A stretch of DNA of 64,000 nt from Lotus japonicus (taxonomy: Eukaryota > Streptophyta > Magnoliopsida > Fabales > Fabaceae). Shown in pieces: positions 1 to 9,773 of the stretch (within the stretch, counting starts at the first letter, position 1; every line of letters begins with the position of its first letter). The stretch is taken from contig NC_080043.1 in assembly GCF_012489685.1 (NCBI RefSeq), positions 6,326,501-6,390,500 of the forward strand. The letters are read 5' to 3'. The position numbers and the translations under genes are program-made. The notes under the pieces were generated by a model, which was not told the origin of the DNA, did not search any database, and saw nothing but the letters and a program-made list of their open reading frames with translations.

Positions 1-1110
1 AACTTCAAGTTAAATTAAGACTTAATTTGTATGAATCTTTGCTAGCATGATTCTTTATTTTGTTCATGGATTTGTTTCACATAATTCATTTTTCAAATTT
101 CATCTTACCAATTACCAAACACGCTTACACACTTCTGTTTGGCAACTGTTACATAGAATGCTTCACATCATACTTTTTCTATTTTTCTCTGTTTCAGATT
201 AGTTTCAAATCAAAATCAGGCTGTGTAAAGGAACCTACTCCTACAACATGTTACTTGAATCACTGTGATTAGTAGAATACTTAAAGTGGCTGCCGCGGGA
301 ACATGAGAACATAAAATATTGGGATAAGGAAGTTTTCTGAAGGACAATTTGAAGAGGCTGAGATACTCTTCACTGTGATTTTGAAGCAGCTTGGAAACAA
401 CGTGCATATTAATTACTGAAATTGAAACATGTATTGATGTTCCTATTATGTTCAGGATCAAGAGCATAATTTAGAGTTCGACTTTGGATTTGGCAACATT
501 ATAGTGGTCAATAGCGGTGCTTCTTAAATTTGTCTAGAGACTCTAGACCATGCTGAGGTGATTTGGCTTTTCTTCCTTCTTTATGTAGCACTTTATGCAT
601 GGAGCACATTGCTCAAAGTGACTAATTTTAAGGCTACATACTAAAATTTATGTAATAGTTTTGTTGTCTAATTATGACTAGAAGCATAGATGTGTCAAAC
701 AAGACTGTTATATGCACTTGACATGTGCAAGCCTTTGAAGGTCTGATATAAACCTGATGCTTTTTATTGTTATTATGCAGTTTGCTTTCCATTTGCCTCT
801 TTAATTATGTGGGAACAAAATAAATAAACAAATAGTTTAAATTCTGAGCTAGCACACTCAATGGAAATTAAAACCAGGTGAATATGAAACACTTCATCAA
901 ACAAGGTTATATTTAGTTTGATTCACAAGTTTCTTCACAAACAGAACACTAAAAGTAATGCTTTTTAGAATCATTAACATATAGGCCGTGCATTGCCATA
1001 GAAAGCAACATTTAGAAAGAAAAGTTATCCCAAAAGGTATTATTCAAAGGACAGCAGTAGGAACAAATTTATTTCATAAGCTTTCTAAAAACCTGAAGCA
1101 TTGTTAATAT
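1..1110. other. Intergenic DNA, no gene recognised
   Basis: This is AT-rich sequence with only short open frames and no recognisable protein motif. A pyrimidine tract ending in CAG near 190-197 could be a splice acceptor of a gene lying to the left, but nothing downstream of it reads as a known protein. Confidence 0.5.
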
Positions 1111-1120
1111 TAAACAAAAC

Positions 1121-1301
1121 GGTACTCTTATTTAGATAATAACAGTTATAGGTATATGTACCTGCAAGTTTAAAAATTTTAAGACAAGGTACTCTTATTT
1201 AGATAATTAATCATGTCTTTATGAATTCCTAACTAATATTGATCACATATTCATCACCAAGATTTAAATACTAAACAAAAAGGTACTCTTATTTAGATAA
1301 T
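1121..1301. repeat. Three direct copies of a 20-bp motif
   Basis: The 20-mer GGTACTCTTATTTAGATAAT occurs at 1121-1140, 1188-1207 and 1282-1301. The first and third copies are also preceded by a similar A-rich run (TAAACAAAA). The spacing is irregular (67 and 94 bp), so this is not a simple tandem array. It lies just upstream of the LTR relic at 1332. No function is known. Confidence 0.8.
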
Positions 1302-1331
1302 AGCATATAATTAATTTTGAATTGTGAATAT

Positions 1332-1700
1332 TGGACTTACGTCCAGGGGTTGCCCGCTAAGCGGCTGTCGCCTAGCCTGGGAATTGGGCCTCCTCCAGCA
1401 AGGCCCAACCGGCCCAACAGAGGCAGTTACATTTATCAGGCCCAGCTCTCACCCTATAAATAGGGAGCGGTTACCGTTTGTAGAGAACTTTTGGCTCATT
1501 TGCTCAATACACACAAGAAATTCAGTTATTTTCTCTCTAACTTTATCACTCTAAGTGCAATCTCTCTACTCTAGGGGCTATACCATTTCTCAATGTTCAT
1601 GGCAAGAACATTTGGCACCGTCTGTGGGGAACGAAAAATTTTCTATTCCCGAATCAGGTGGATTGGTTGCACGGTTGAAAGAAGCTTTGGTCACTGTTGA
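1332..1700 (+). mobile_element. Truncated Ty3/gypsy element: one diverged LTR plus start of internal region
   Basis: The stretch 1332-1610 (279 bp) aligns along its whole length with the 280-bp LTRs of the complete element at 2903-13489. It shares the TGGACT start, a CTATAAATAG TATA region, the TTTTGGCTCATTTG block, the CT-rich leader and the AGAACA end. It is followed at 1613-1630 by a primer-binding-site-like TGGCACCGTCTGTGGGGA, and the similarity continues to about 1700. No second LTR or coding region follows, so this is a 5' LTR with a stub of internal DNA, not a solo LTR. It is clearly older than the complete element. Confidence 0.8.
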
Positions 1701-2261
1701 AGTCTTACAATTTCTGTAGAATTCAATTTCTGTATCATACAATGTTTAAAGAGAAAAAAATGAAAGCATTTTAATATTTTTTTAAACCCACAAGGATATA
1801 TTTACATGGTACTTCATATAGCTAAAATTTGTATTATTTTCATGGTACTACATTTTCTTTGTAAGAAAAAAAAAACATAATTCAAATAAGTACAAATTAA
1901 TTGAAAAAATATAAATATAATAAACAATAATACAAATTGATAAAAATTTAAGTTAAAAATGACTTCAAAAATTTTTAAATTTTTCTATAGGAGAAAATTA
2001 AATAATGTAGCATTTTGTAAAATAGGGGTAAAAACCACATAAATAAAATGATTACGTTTTTACAAAATATAAACAAACACATTTATCAACAAAAAAAAAT
2101 CTTTTGCAAAATGGGCCCGTGCGAAAGCGGTAAAGCGAAGCAGCAGCATGTGGAAGCAGTATGTAACCGCCGAATAATTTCCGTTTCACAGCCACATAGA
2201 GAAAATTAATTAATTAATTAATAAAAAAGAAACGTGACCGACTCCGCTTCACGCCAACGGC
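1701..2261. other. AT-rich intergenic DNA
   Basis: This stretch contains poly(A) and poly(T) runs and a TTAATTAA-type run near 2207-2222. No gene is seen. The last part, from about 2100, is less AT-rich and is probably the promoter of the arabinogalactan peptide gene. Confidence 0.5.
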
Positions 2262-2318
2262 ATGACGAAACAACAGCTACCCTCTCATTCACTGCCACCT
2301 GTCCGCGCTTTCCACCTC

Positions 2319-2326
2319 TATAAATA
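2319..2326 (+). promoter_or_regulatory. TATA box of the arabinogalactan peptide gene
   Basis: TATAAATA lies in a GC-richer context 98 bp before the ATG at 2424. That leaves about 65-70 nt for a 5' leader, a normal plant arrangement. Confidence 0.7.
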
Positions 2327-2423
2327 CACTCCCATTCTCAACTTCATTTCTACCATCTCATCTCATTCCACCGTTACAAGCTTTCTTTCTTCAATCGATT
2401 CTCTCAGTGTTAATTACTTCGCC

Positions 2424-2618
2424 ATGGCCATCGGAATCTCATTCAAGGCCTTCGCCATCGTTCTCGCCGTCGCTCTATTCTCCATCGCAGCCTCGGCTCA
2501 AGATCTATCACCGTCGTCGGCGCCGGCTCCTTCTCCCGATGCCGGAGCAGCTGGATCTGTGGCGGTCTCATTCGGTGTCTCCGTCGTGTTGTCTGTGTTG
2601 GCGGCGATGAAGTTCTGA
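2424..2618 (+). CDS. Arabinogalactan peptide (short GPI-anchored AGP)
   Basis: The 64-residue product has the three-part layout of plant arabinogalactan peptides. An N-terminal signal peptide (about residues 1-25, ending ASA before Q26) is followed by a very short mature peptide rich in Ser, Ala and Pro with an AP-AP-SP motif. The C-terminus is a hydrophobic GPI-attachment signal after a small-residue cleavage region (DAGAAGS). In this family the prolines are hydroxylated and carry arabinogalactan, and the peptide sits on the outer plasma membrane face and cell wall. The ATG at 2424 is in a good context (GCCATGGCC). The frame is open further upstream to 2262, but that part crosses the TATA box and destroys the signal peptide, so it was not used. 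An AATAAAG signal lies near 2762. The complete retrotransposon starts 285 bp after the stop. Confidence 0.88.
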   Translation: MAIGISFKAFAIVLAVALFSIAASAQDLSPSSAPAPSPDAGAAGSVAVSFGVSVVLSVLAAMKF

Positions 2619-2897
2619 GTTCACATTCGTGTTTCGTGCATTTTTTTCGTGTTCATGGATTTGATTTGATTTGATGTGATGTGATCTATTTATGTATACG
2701 AGGCAGAGCTTGTGATATTTTCGTTACTGCTATTTATTATTTGTTGTACGAGTTTAAAGGAAATAAAGAGGGATTTTATTGTATACTACATATATATGAT
2801 ACATATACTCGACCTTTGAGTTAAGAATAATGAGTCATTCAATTTTCCTATGTATTAAAAAAAAAATTACGAGTCATTCAACAAAACGTCTAGGTTG

Positions 2898-2902
2898 CCG
2901 TA
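2898..2902. repeat. Target-site duplication, left (CCGTA)
   Basis: CCGTA abuts the start of the 5' LTR and is repeated exactly at 13490-13494 after the 3' LTR. A 5-bp duplication is typical of Ty3/gypsy integration. Confidence 0.95.
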
Positions 2903-3182
2903 TGGACTGGGCGAGCCCCTAGAGGGGCAACGCCCAGCATGTATCCCGCCCTGAGGCGGGGCCCTGGCCTTCAGATGGGCCTTGATCTCGGAGGCCCAAT
3001 TGGCCCAATAGGTAGTACCCAAGCTCTATAAATAGGAGGTAGTTATCAATTGTAAGGGACTTTTTGGCTCATTTGATGAAGTAACACATAAAATTCAGCA
3101 TTCTCTCTCTTACTCTCTCTCTCTAGCACAATCTCTCTACCCTTAGGTACTATACCTTTCCTCAATGTTCATTCCCAGAACA
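2903..3182 (+). repeat. 5' LTR, 280 bp
   Basis: It begins TGGACTGGGCGAG and ends CCCAGAACA (TG...CA). The promoter TATA box TATAAATA is at 3027-3034, followed by a CT-rich leader. It is indistinguishable by eye from the 3' LTR. Confidence 0.95.
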
Positions 3183-3184
3183 TT

Positions 3185-3202
3185 TGGCGCCGTCTGTGGA
3201 GA
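3185..3202 (+). promoter_or_regulatory. Retrotransposon primer binding site
   Basis: TGGCGCCGTCTGTGGAGA starts two bases after the LTR end. Its first nine bases match the complement of the tRNA-Asp 3' end used by some plant gypsy elements. The rest does not match, so the primer tRNA is uncertain. Confidence 0.65.
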
Positions 3203-3346
3203 CTGTAAACTTTCTACTCCCATTCACGTGGATTGATTGTGCATGAAGTTACCTCTGATTGTGATTAGGCAACTCTCTGGTTTTCCGATTTTGATTCTGT
3301 GACTAGTGTTGGTTTTCCGATCGAGTTTGCATCGTTTCTGGTTTAG

Positions 3347-6300
3347 ATGGAGACTCGACGCAGGAGGCAACATCATTCACCAATGCGACAGCGGATTTCG
3401 CCGCCTCGGCGGCCTCATCGTGTGGACCTGGATTCTCCGGTGCGAACGGCAGGAGTACAGTCGCCCTCTCCTCCTCCATCACCACCACCTCCTCCATCGC
3501 CTTCACAGGTGGGATCTCGGGAGCACTCACCAGGGAATTCACCTGCTCCGGAACAACAACCGGCGGTGACGCAGGAGCAATGGCGCCATTTGATGCGCAG
3601 CATTGGCAACATCCAGCAGCGGAATGAGCATCTACAGGCTCAGTTAGATTTCTACCGTCGCGAGCAGCGAGATGATGGAAGCAGAGAAGCAGATTCCGTG
3701 GCTGAGTTCCGTCCGTTCTCGGAAGATGTCGAGAGTGTGGCGATTCCGGATAACATGAAAACGTTAGTTCTGGATTCTTACAGCGGAGATTCCGATCCGA
3801 AAGATCATCTACTGTACTTTAATACGAAAATGGTGATAATTGCGGCGTCAGATGCGGTGAAGTGCAGGATGTTTCCATCGACGTTCAAATCGACGGCAAT
3901 GGCGTGGTTCACAACTTTGCCGCGTGGATCGATTTCAAATTTCAGAGACTTCTCATCCAAGTTTCTAGTGCAATTCTCGGCAAATAAGAATCAGCCGGTG
4001 ACGATCAATGACCTATACAATATTCGTCAGCAGGAAGGGGAGTCACTGAAAGAGTACATGGCAAGGTATAGCGCGGCGTCGGTAAAGGTAGAGGACGAGG
4101 AGCCTCGAGCTTGTGCTTTAGCATTTAAAAACGGTTTGCTGCCGGGAGGGTTGAACAGCAAATTGACACGTAAGCCGGCGCGCTCGATGGGAGAGATGCG
4201 TGCTCGTGCCAGCACTTATATTCTCGACGAGGAGGACGACGCTTTCAAAAGAAAGCGCGCGAAGTTGGAAAAGGGCGACACGTCGCCCAAGCGCGTGAAA
4301 AAAGATAGGAGCGGCGAAGATAAGGGGGATGGCAAACAGCAGAGGCCAGGTAAGGGGAAGTCGGTATTCAAACCGACCAAGGAACAGTTGTATCCACGGC
4401 GCGATGATTATGAACAACGTCGGCCTTGGCAATCTAAGTCTCATCGCCAGCGGGAGGAAACTGATATGGTGATGAACACAGATGCATCGGATATGCTCCG
4501 AGTGGCAAGCGACGCAAATCTAGTGGATGAGCCGGAGGCCCCAAAGTATCAGCCACGGGACGCCAATCCCAAGAAGTGGTGCGAGTTCCACCGGTCCGCC
4601 GGGCATAATACGGATGACTGTTGGACTTTGCAGCGGGAGATTGATAAGTTGATTCGGGCGGGATATCAAGGAAATCGTCAAGGCCAGTGGCGCAATGGTG
4701 GTGATCAAAACAAAGCGCACAAGCGGGAGGAGGAGCGAGCGGACACTAAGGGCAAGAAAAAGCAAGAATCAGCGGCTATCGCCACAAAAGGGGCTGATGA
4801 CACGTTCGCTCAACACTCAGGACCGTCCGTCGGGACCATCAACACCATCGCCGGGGGATTTGGCGGCGGTGGCGACACTCATGCGGCGCGTAAGCGCCAT
4901 GTTCGTGCCGTTAATTCCGTTCATGAGGTCGCTTTTGGATTCGTACACCCTGACATAACAATCTCGATGGCGGACTTTGAGGGGATAAAGCCTCATAAGG
5001 ACGACCCGATTGTGGTGCAGTTAAGGATGAACAGTTTCAACGTTAGAAGGGTACTCCTGGATCAGGGTAGTTCGGCTGATATTATCTATGGTGATGCATT
5101 TGACAAGTTGGGACTAACTGACAATGATCTAACTCCATACACGGGAACCTTGGTAGGTTTCGCGGGGGAGCAAGTAATGGTGCGGGGATACATTGATCTA
5201 GACACAATATTTGGGGAAGACGAGTGTGCTAGGGTTTTGAAGGTAAGGTATCTGGTTCTCCAGGTGGTAGCATCCTACAATGTCATCATTGGGCGAAATA
5301 CATTGAATCGCCTTTGTGCTGTAATTTCGACAGCCCACTTAGCGGTCAAGTATCCGCTAAGCAGTGGAAAGGTGGGAAAGCTGAAGGTGGACCAGAAGAT
5401 GGCGAGGGAGTGTTACAATAATTGCCTTAACTTGTACGGCAAGAAGAGTGCGTTGGTTGGTCATAGATGTTATGAAATCGAAGCTTCGGATGAAAATCTT
5501 GATCCCCGGGGCGAGGGGCGAGTAAATAGGCCCACGCCAATTGAGGAAACGAAGGCGCTAAAGTTTGGTGATCGCACTTTGAAGATTGGGACCAGACTGA
5601 CGGAAGAGCAGGAGACGCGCCTAACAAAACTGCTTGGGGAGAACTTAGACTTGTTTGCTTGGAGCTGCAAAGACATGCCTGGAATTGATCCAAACTTCAT
5701 ATGCCATCGATTAGCATTGAATCCAAGTGTCAAGCCAGTTTCACAACTTAGGAGGCGCTTGGGTGGCGACAAAGGGAAGGCGGTGCAACAGGAGGTCGAC
5801 AAGTTGCTGGCGGCAGAGTTCATCAGGGAAGTGAAGTATCCGACGTGGTTGGCGAACGTCGTAATGGTGAAGAAGGCGAACGGGAAATGGCGAATGTGTG
5901 TAGATTACACAGACTTAAACAAAGCATGTCCAAAAGATTCGTATCCCCTTCCCAGCATCGATAGCCTTGTTGATGGTGCCTCGGGCAACGAACTGCTTAG
6001 CTTGATGGATGCTTACTCTGGCTATCATCAAATCCGCATGCACCCGGCAGACGAGGACAAAACGGCTTTTATGACTGCCAGAGTCAATTATTGCTATCGC
6101 ACCATGCCGTTTGGACTAAAGAACGCTGGGGCTACCTACCAAAGATTGATGGATAGGGTTTTTGCTGGGCAGGTGGGAAGAAACATGGAGGTTTACGTTG
6201 ATGACATGATTGTTAAATCAGTACGAGGTTTAGACCATCATCAAGATCTGGAGGAAGCATTTGGCGAAATAAGGAAGCACAGTATGCGCCTCAATCCGGA

Positions 6301-7687
6301 GAAGTGCTCTTTTGGTGTTCAGGGGGGCAAGTTTTTGGGATTCATGATCACATCCAGAGGAGTCGAGATAAACCCAGAAAAATGCAAGGCGATTCAGCAG
6401 ATGAAAAGCCCTTCCAATGTGAAAGAGGTCCAACGTTTGACGGGGCGAATAGCAGCTTTATCTCGGTTTCTTCCCAAGTCCGGTGACAGATCTTTTCCTT
6501 TTTTCAAGTGTCTTCGTAAGAATGTCGCATTCGAGTGGACGGCGGAGTGTGAGGAAGCTTTTGTTCGCCTCAAGGAACTCCTATCGTCACCGCCAATCTT
6601 GTCAAAACCAATGCAGGGACACCCGCTGCATTTGTATTTTGCTGTGAGCGATAGTGCTCTGAGTTCTGTGATGTTGCAGGAGATAGATGGCGAGCATCGA
6701 ATTGTTTATTTTGTTAGTCACACACTCCAGGGCGCGGAGGTCAGATATCAGAAAATTGAGAAGGCGGCGCTGGCGGTCCTCGTCACCGCCCGGCGGTTGA
6801 GACCTTATTTTCAGAGTTTTCCCGTAAAGGTGCGGACGGATTTGCCCTTGAGACAAGTATTACAAAAACCGGATTTATCAGGTAGATTGGTCGCCTGGTC
6901 GGTTGAATTGTCAGAGTATGGTTTGCAATACGATAAGCGGGGCACGGTTGGTGCGCAGTCACTAGCTGACTTTGTGGTCGAGTTGACTCCAGATCGGTTT
7001 GAAAGAGTGGACACTCAGTGGACTCTCTTCGTGGATGGATCCTCCAATAGTAGTGGCAGCGGCGCGGGAGTAACGTTAGAAGGGCCAGGGGAACTAGTCT
7101 TGGAGCAGTCTCTGAAATTTGAGTTCAAAGCAACGAACAACCAAGCAGAATATGAAGCTCTCATCGCCGGATTGAAGTTGGCGCGGGAAGTAAAGATCAG
7201 GAGTTTGTTGATAAGAACGGACTCACAATTGGTGGAAAATCAAGTGAAGGGAACTTTCCAGGTCAAAGATCCTAATCTGATCAAGTACCTTGAGCGGGTA
7301 CGGTATTTGATGACACTCTTTCAAGAGGTCGTGGTGGAGTACGTTCCTCGGGCAGAAAATCAGCGGACGGACGCGCTAGCCAAACTGGCAAGCACGCGGA
7401 AGCCCGGCAATAACAAAAGTGTGATTCAGGAAACGCTGGCGTACCCAAGCATCGAAGGCGAGCTCATGGCCTGCGTGAACAGAGGGAGAACATGGATGGA
7501 TCCCATAATATCTATCTTGGCGGGGGACTCGGCAGAAGTGGAGCAATGCACGAAGGAGCAGCAGCGGGAGGCGAGTCACTATACTCTCATTGACGGACAC
7601 TTGTATCGCCGTGGTTTCTCGACGCCATTGTTGAAATGTGTACCGCCAGAGAAGTACGAAGCGATAATGTCTGAAGTACATGAATGA
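3347..7687 (+). CDS. Retrotransposon Gag-Pol: gag, protease, RT, two RNase H domains, start of integrase (ends at in-frame TGA)
   Basis: This is the main 1446-residue reading frame. In order it holds a proline-rich N-terminus; the plant retrotransposon gag core (about residues 135-240); a Cys/His knuckle starting at C412 (CEFH...H...C); an aspartic protease with the active-site variant DQGSSAD at residue 572; reverse transcriptase with YVDD at 950-953; a first, degenerate RNase H (about 1090-1190); and a second archaeal-type RNase H (D1230 in FVDGSS, later TDSQLV and DALAKLAS). The dual RNase H places it in the Tat lineage. The frame then enters the integrase zinc-binding region and meets TGA at 7685-7687. 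The same frame continues without a gap to 8713, so only this codon separates the two parts. The start ATG at 3347 is the first after the leader and fits the proline-rich gag start. Confidence 0.9.
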   Translation: METRRRRQHHSPMRQRISPPRRPHRVDLDSPVRTAGVQSPSPPPSPPPPPSPSQVGSREHSPGNSPAPEQQPAVTQEQWRHLMRSIGNIQQRNEHLQAQLDFYRREQRDDGSREADSVAEFRPFSEDVESVAIPDNMKTLVLDSYSGDSDPKDHLLYFNTKMVIIAASDAVKCRMFPSTFKSTAMAWFTTLPRGSISNFRDFSSKFLVQFSANKNQPVTINDLYNIRQQEGESLKEYMARYSAASVKVEDEEPRACALAFKNGLLPGGLNSKLTRKPARSMGEMRARASTYILDEEDDAFKRKRAKLEKGDTSPKRVKKDRSGEDKGDGKQQRPGKGKSVFKPTKEQLYPRRDDYEQRRPWQSKSHRQREETDMVMNTDASDMLRVASDANLVDEPEAPKYQPRDANPKKWCEFHRSAGHNTDDCWTLQREIDKLIRAGYQGNRQGQWRNGGDQNKAHKREEERADTKGKKKQESAAIATKGADDTFAQHSGPSVGTINTIAGGFGGGGDTHAARKRHVRAVNSVHEVAFGFVHPDITISMADFEGIKPHKDDPIVVQLRMNSFNVRRVLLDQGSSADIIYGDAFDKLGLTDNDLTPYTGTLVGFAGEQVMVRGYIDLDTIFGEDECARVLKVRYLVLQVVASYNVIIGRNTLNRLCAVISTAHLAVKYPLSSGKVGKLKVDQKMARECYNNCLNLYGKKSALVGHRCYEIEASDENLDPRGEGRVNRPTPIEETKALKFGDRTLKIGTRLTEEQETRLTKLLGENLDLFAWSCKDMPGIDPNFICHRLALNPSVKPVSQLRRRLGGDKGKAVQQEVDKLLAAEFIREVKYPTWLANVVMVKKANGKWRMCVDYTDLNKACPKDSYPLPSIDSLVDGASGNELLSLMDAYSGYHQIRMHPADEDKTAFMTARVNYCYRTMPFGLKNAGATYQRLMDRVFAGQVGRNMEVYVDDMIVKSVRGLDHHQDLEEAFGEIRKHSMRLNPEKCSFGVQGGKFLGFMITSRGVEINPEKCKAIQQMKSPSNVKEVQRLTGRIAALSRFLPKSGDRSFPFFKCLRKNVAFEWTAECEEAFVRLKELLSSPPILSKPMQGHPLHLYFAVSDSALSSVMLQEIDGEHRIVYFVSHTLQGAEVRYQKIEKAALAVLVTARRLRPYFQSFPVKVRTDLPLRQVLQKPDLSGRLVAWSVELSEYGLQYDKRGTVGAQSLADFVVELTPDRFERVDTQWTLFVDGSSNSSGSGAGVTLEGPGELVLEQSLKFEFKATNNQAEYEALIAGLKLAREVKIRSLLIRTDSQLVENQVKGTFQVKDPNLIKYLERVRYLMTLFQEVVVEYVPRAENQRTDALAKLASTRKPGNNKSVIQETLAYPSIEGELMACVNRGRTWMDPIISILAGDSAEVEQCTKEQQREASHYTLIDGHLYRRGFSTPLLKCVPPEKYEAIMSEVHE

Positions 7688-8713
7688 GTGTGCGCGAGCC
7701 ACATCGGGGGAAGGTCTTTGGCTTGCAAAGTGTTGAGGGCGGGTTTTTACTGGCCCACCCTCAGGAAAGATTGTATGGACTTCGTGAAGCAGTGCAAGGA
7801 GTGTCAAGTGTTCGCGGATTTGTCTAAGGCACCGCCAAAAGAGTTGGTAACGATGAGCGCCCCGTGGCCTTTCGCCAAGTGGGGTGTGGACTTAGTAGGA
7901 CCTTTCCCGACCGCCAGGGCACAAATGAAGTTTATATTGGTGGCGGTGGACTACTTCACTAAATGGATTGAGGCGGAACCCTTGGCCAAGATTACTTCTG
8001 CAAAGATAGTCAATTTCTATTGGAAGCGTATTGTTTGCAGGTTCGGGATCCCAAGGGCGATCGTATCTGACAATGGGACCCAGTTTTCAAGTTGTCAAAC
8101 AAGGGAGTTCTGCAAGGAAATGGGCATACAGATGAGGTTCGCCTCTGTTGAGCATCCGCAGACGAACGGGCAGGTAGAATCTGCAAACAGGGTAATCCTA
8201 CGAGGACTAAGACGACGACTCGCGGAGGCTAAGGGAGCTTGGTTGGATGAACTTCCGGCGGTGCTGTGGTCGTACAACACCACCGAGCAATCTACTACAA
8301 GGGAAACCCCCTTTAGAATGACCTACGGGGTAGATGCAATGTTGCCGGTGGAGATTGACAACTTTACATGGCGGACTCGACCAGGTTTTGAAGAGGAAAA
8401 TCAGGCCAACATGGCGGTGGAGCTAGACCTTTTGTCGGAAACGCGCGACGAGGCGCACATTCGGGAAACAGCAATGAAGCAGCGCGTGGCGGCAAAGTTC
8501 AACAGCAGGGTTCGCGTCCGAGATATGCAGGTTGGCGACCTGGTCCTCAAGTGGCGATCGGGAGCCCCGGGGAACAAGCTTACTCCCAACTGGGAAGGGC
8601 CCTACCGCATTATTAAAGTTCTTGGTAATGGGGCCTATCACTTAGAGGAGCTTGATGGGAGGCGGTTACCTCGATCGTTCAATGGTTTGAGCTTGCTCTA
8701 CTTTTATAGTTGA
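7688..8713 (+). pseudogene. Integrase portion of Pol, downstream of the in-frame TGA
   Basis: This continues the frame of the upstream Gag-Pol with no shift. It contains the rest of the HHCC zinc finger (C-x2-C at about 7795-7805) and the DDE catalytic core: first Asp at 7889-7891 (GVDLVGPF), second Asp at 8069-8071 (VSDNGTQF), Glu at 8177-8179 (GQVESAN). A C-terminal domain ends in NGLSLLYFYS. It has no start codon of its own. It is made only if the TGA at 7685 is read through, or it is dead in this copy. The core residues are all present, so the damage looks recent. Confidence 0.85.
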
Positions 8714-8832
8714 TCGCAGGCGAGAAAGTGAACAAGGCGGAATCGCCGGAGCCAGATATCTTTAAGATTTTCCGAAGTGTTCTCAAATTCTCCAATGTAC
8801 TGCAACGACAAATCAATAAAATAAAACGAAAA

Positions 8833-9366
8833 TTCACGAAATTCGTGTCCAAAAAATTCCAGGGATTCCCTGACGATCGGAATTGCCGATCGACATAAAG
8901 AATTACGGCGATCACTAAGTGGGACAAGCTTGATCCCCAAAGGGGCTTGCTGGAACCCTGAAGGTTGTGGCGATTCCACAAATGGCCTTTGACGTCTGGG
9001 AATCACCCTCCGGAAAGTCTGACGTGATCGCCGGTCCCGTAAACGATGTGCTGGGTAAGTCTCGCCAGAATACGACGAGCGCCGTTAACTAGGCAAAAGT
9101 TCACGAAATTCGTGTCCAAAAAATTCCAGGGATTCCCTGACGATCGGAATTGCCGATCGACATAAAGAATTACGGCGATCACTAAGTGGGACAAGCTTGA
9201 TCCCCAAAGGGGCTTGCTGGAACCCTGAAGGTTGTGGCGATTCCACAAATGGCCTTTGACGCCTGGGAATCACCCTCCGGAAAGTCTGACGTGATCGCCG
9301 GTCCCGTAAACGATGTGCTGGGTAAGTCTCGCCAGAATACGACGAGCGCTGTTAACTAGGCAAAAG
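8833..9366 (+). repeat. Two tandem copies of a 267-bp unit in the retrotransposon spacer
   Basis: Unit 1 is 8833-9099 and unit 2 is 9100-9366. By eye they differ at only about two positions (GTCTG/GCCTG near 8995/9262 and GCGCC/GCGCT near 9082/9349). Each unit contains small inverted repeats such as GATCGGAATTGCCGATC. The duplication is non-coding and lies between integrase and the antisense gene, the zone where Tat elements often carry variable tandem repeats. Confidence 0.92.
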
Positions 9367-9773
9367 TCTTGGGACCCCCAAATGGCCATTGGGATCCAAG
9401 CATTGTAAGCCCCGAGCGGGCAAAGCCCCGGGCGAAGTCCTCGAGAATGGAGGCCGTTTCTTCCTATTAGGGAAAAAACGTCTAAAGTCTTGGTGGTGGA
9501 ATACCAAGCAACAAGTCCTAGTTAAAATTAAGGCACGAAATCGTTAGGCGTAATTCAATCATATGACGCGTGAAAAATAGCGCAAGATATAAGGTCGGCG
9601 AATGAATAGGAGGGAAGGCGAGTAGTGTACGGCGAAAGCGTTCCAATATGACTTACAAAATATCCAACGGCGATATAAAAAGCTATGGCGAAGGGTTCCT
9701 TAAACATAGACGAATGGCGGAAAAGTACACTACAAGGTGACAGTAAAAGATAAAGGTAATGTTAAAAATTACA
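9367..9773 (+). other. Retrotransposon spacer, non-coding
   Basis: This is the remainder of the region between integrase and the antisense gene. No long open frame is seen. It is moderately GC-rich like the rest of the element and unlike the flanking genome. Confidence 0.6.

Noticed and set aside
2262..2423. N-terminal extension of the arabinogalactan peptide frame (118 codons in all)
   Set aside because: It crosses the TATA box and likely transcription start, and it would bury the signal peptide. The downstream ATG at 2424 gives a normal family protein.
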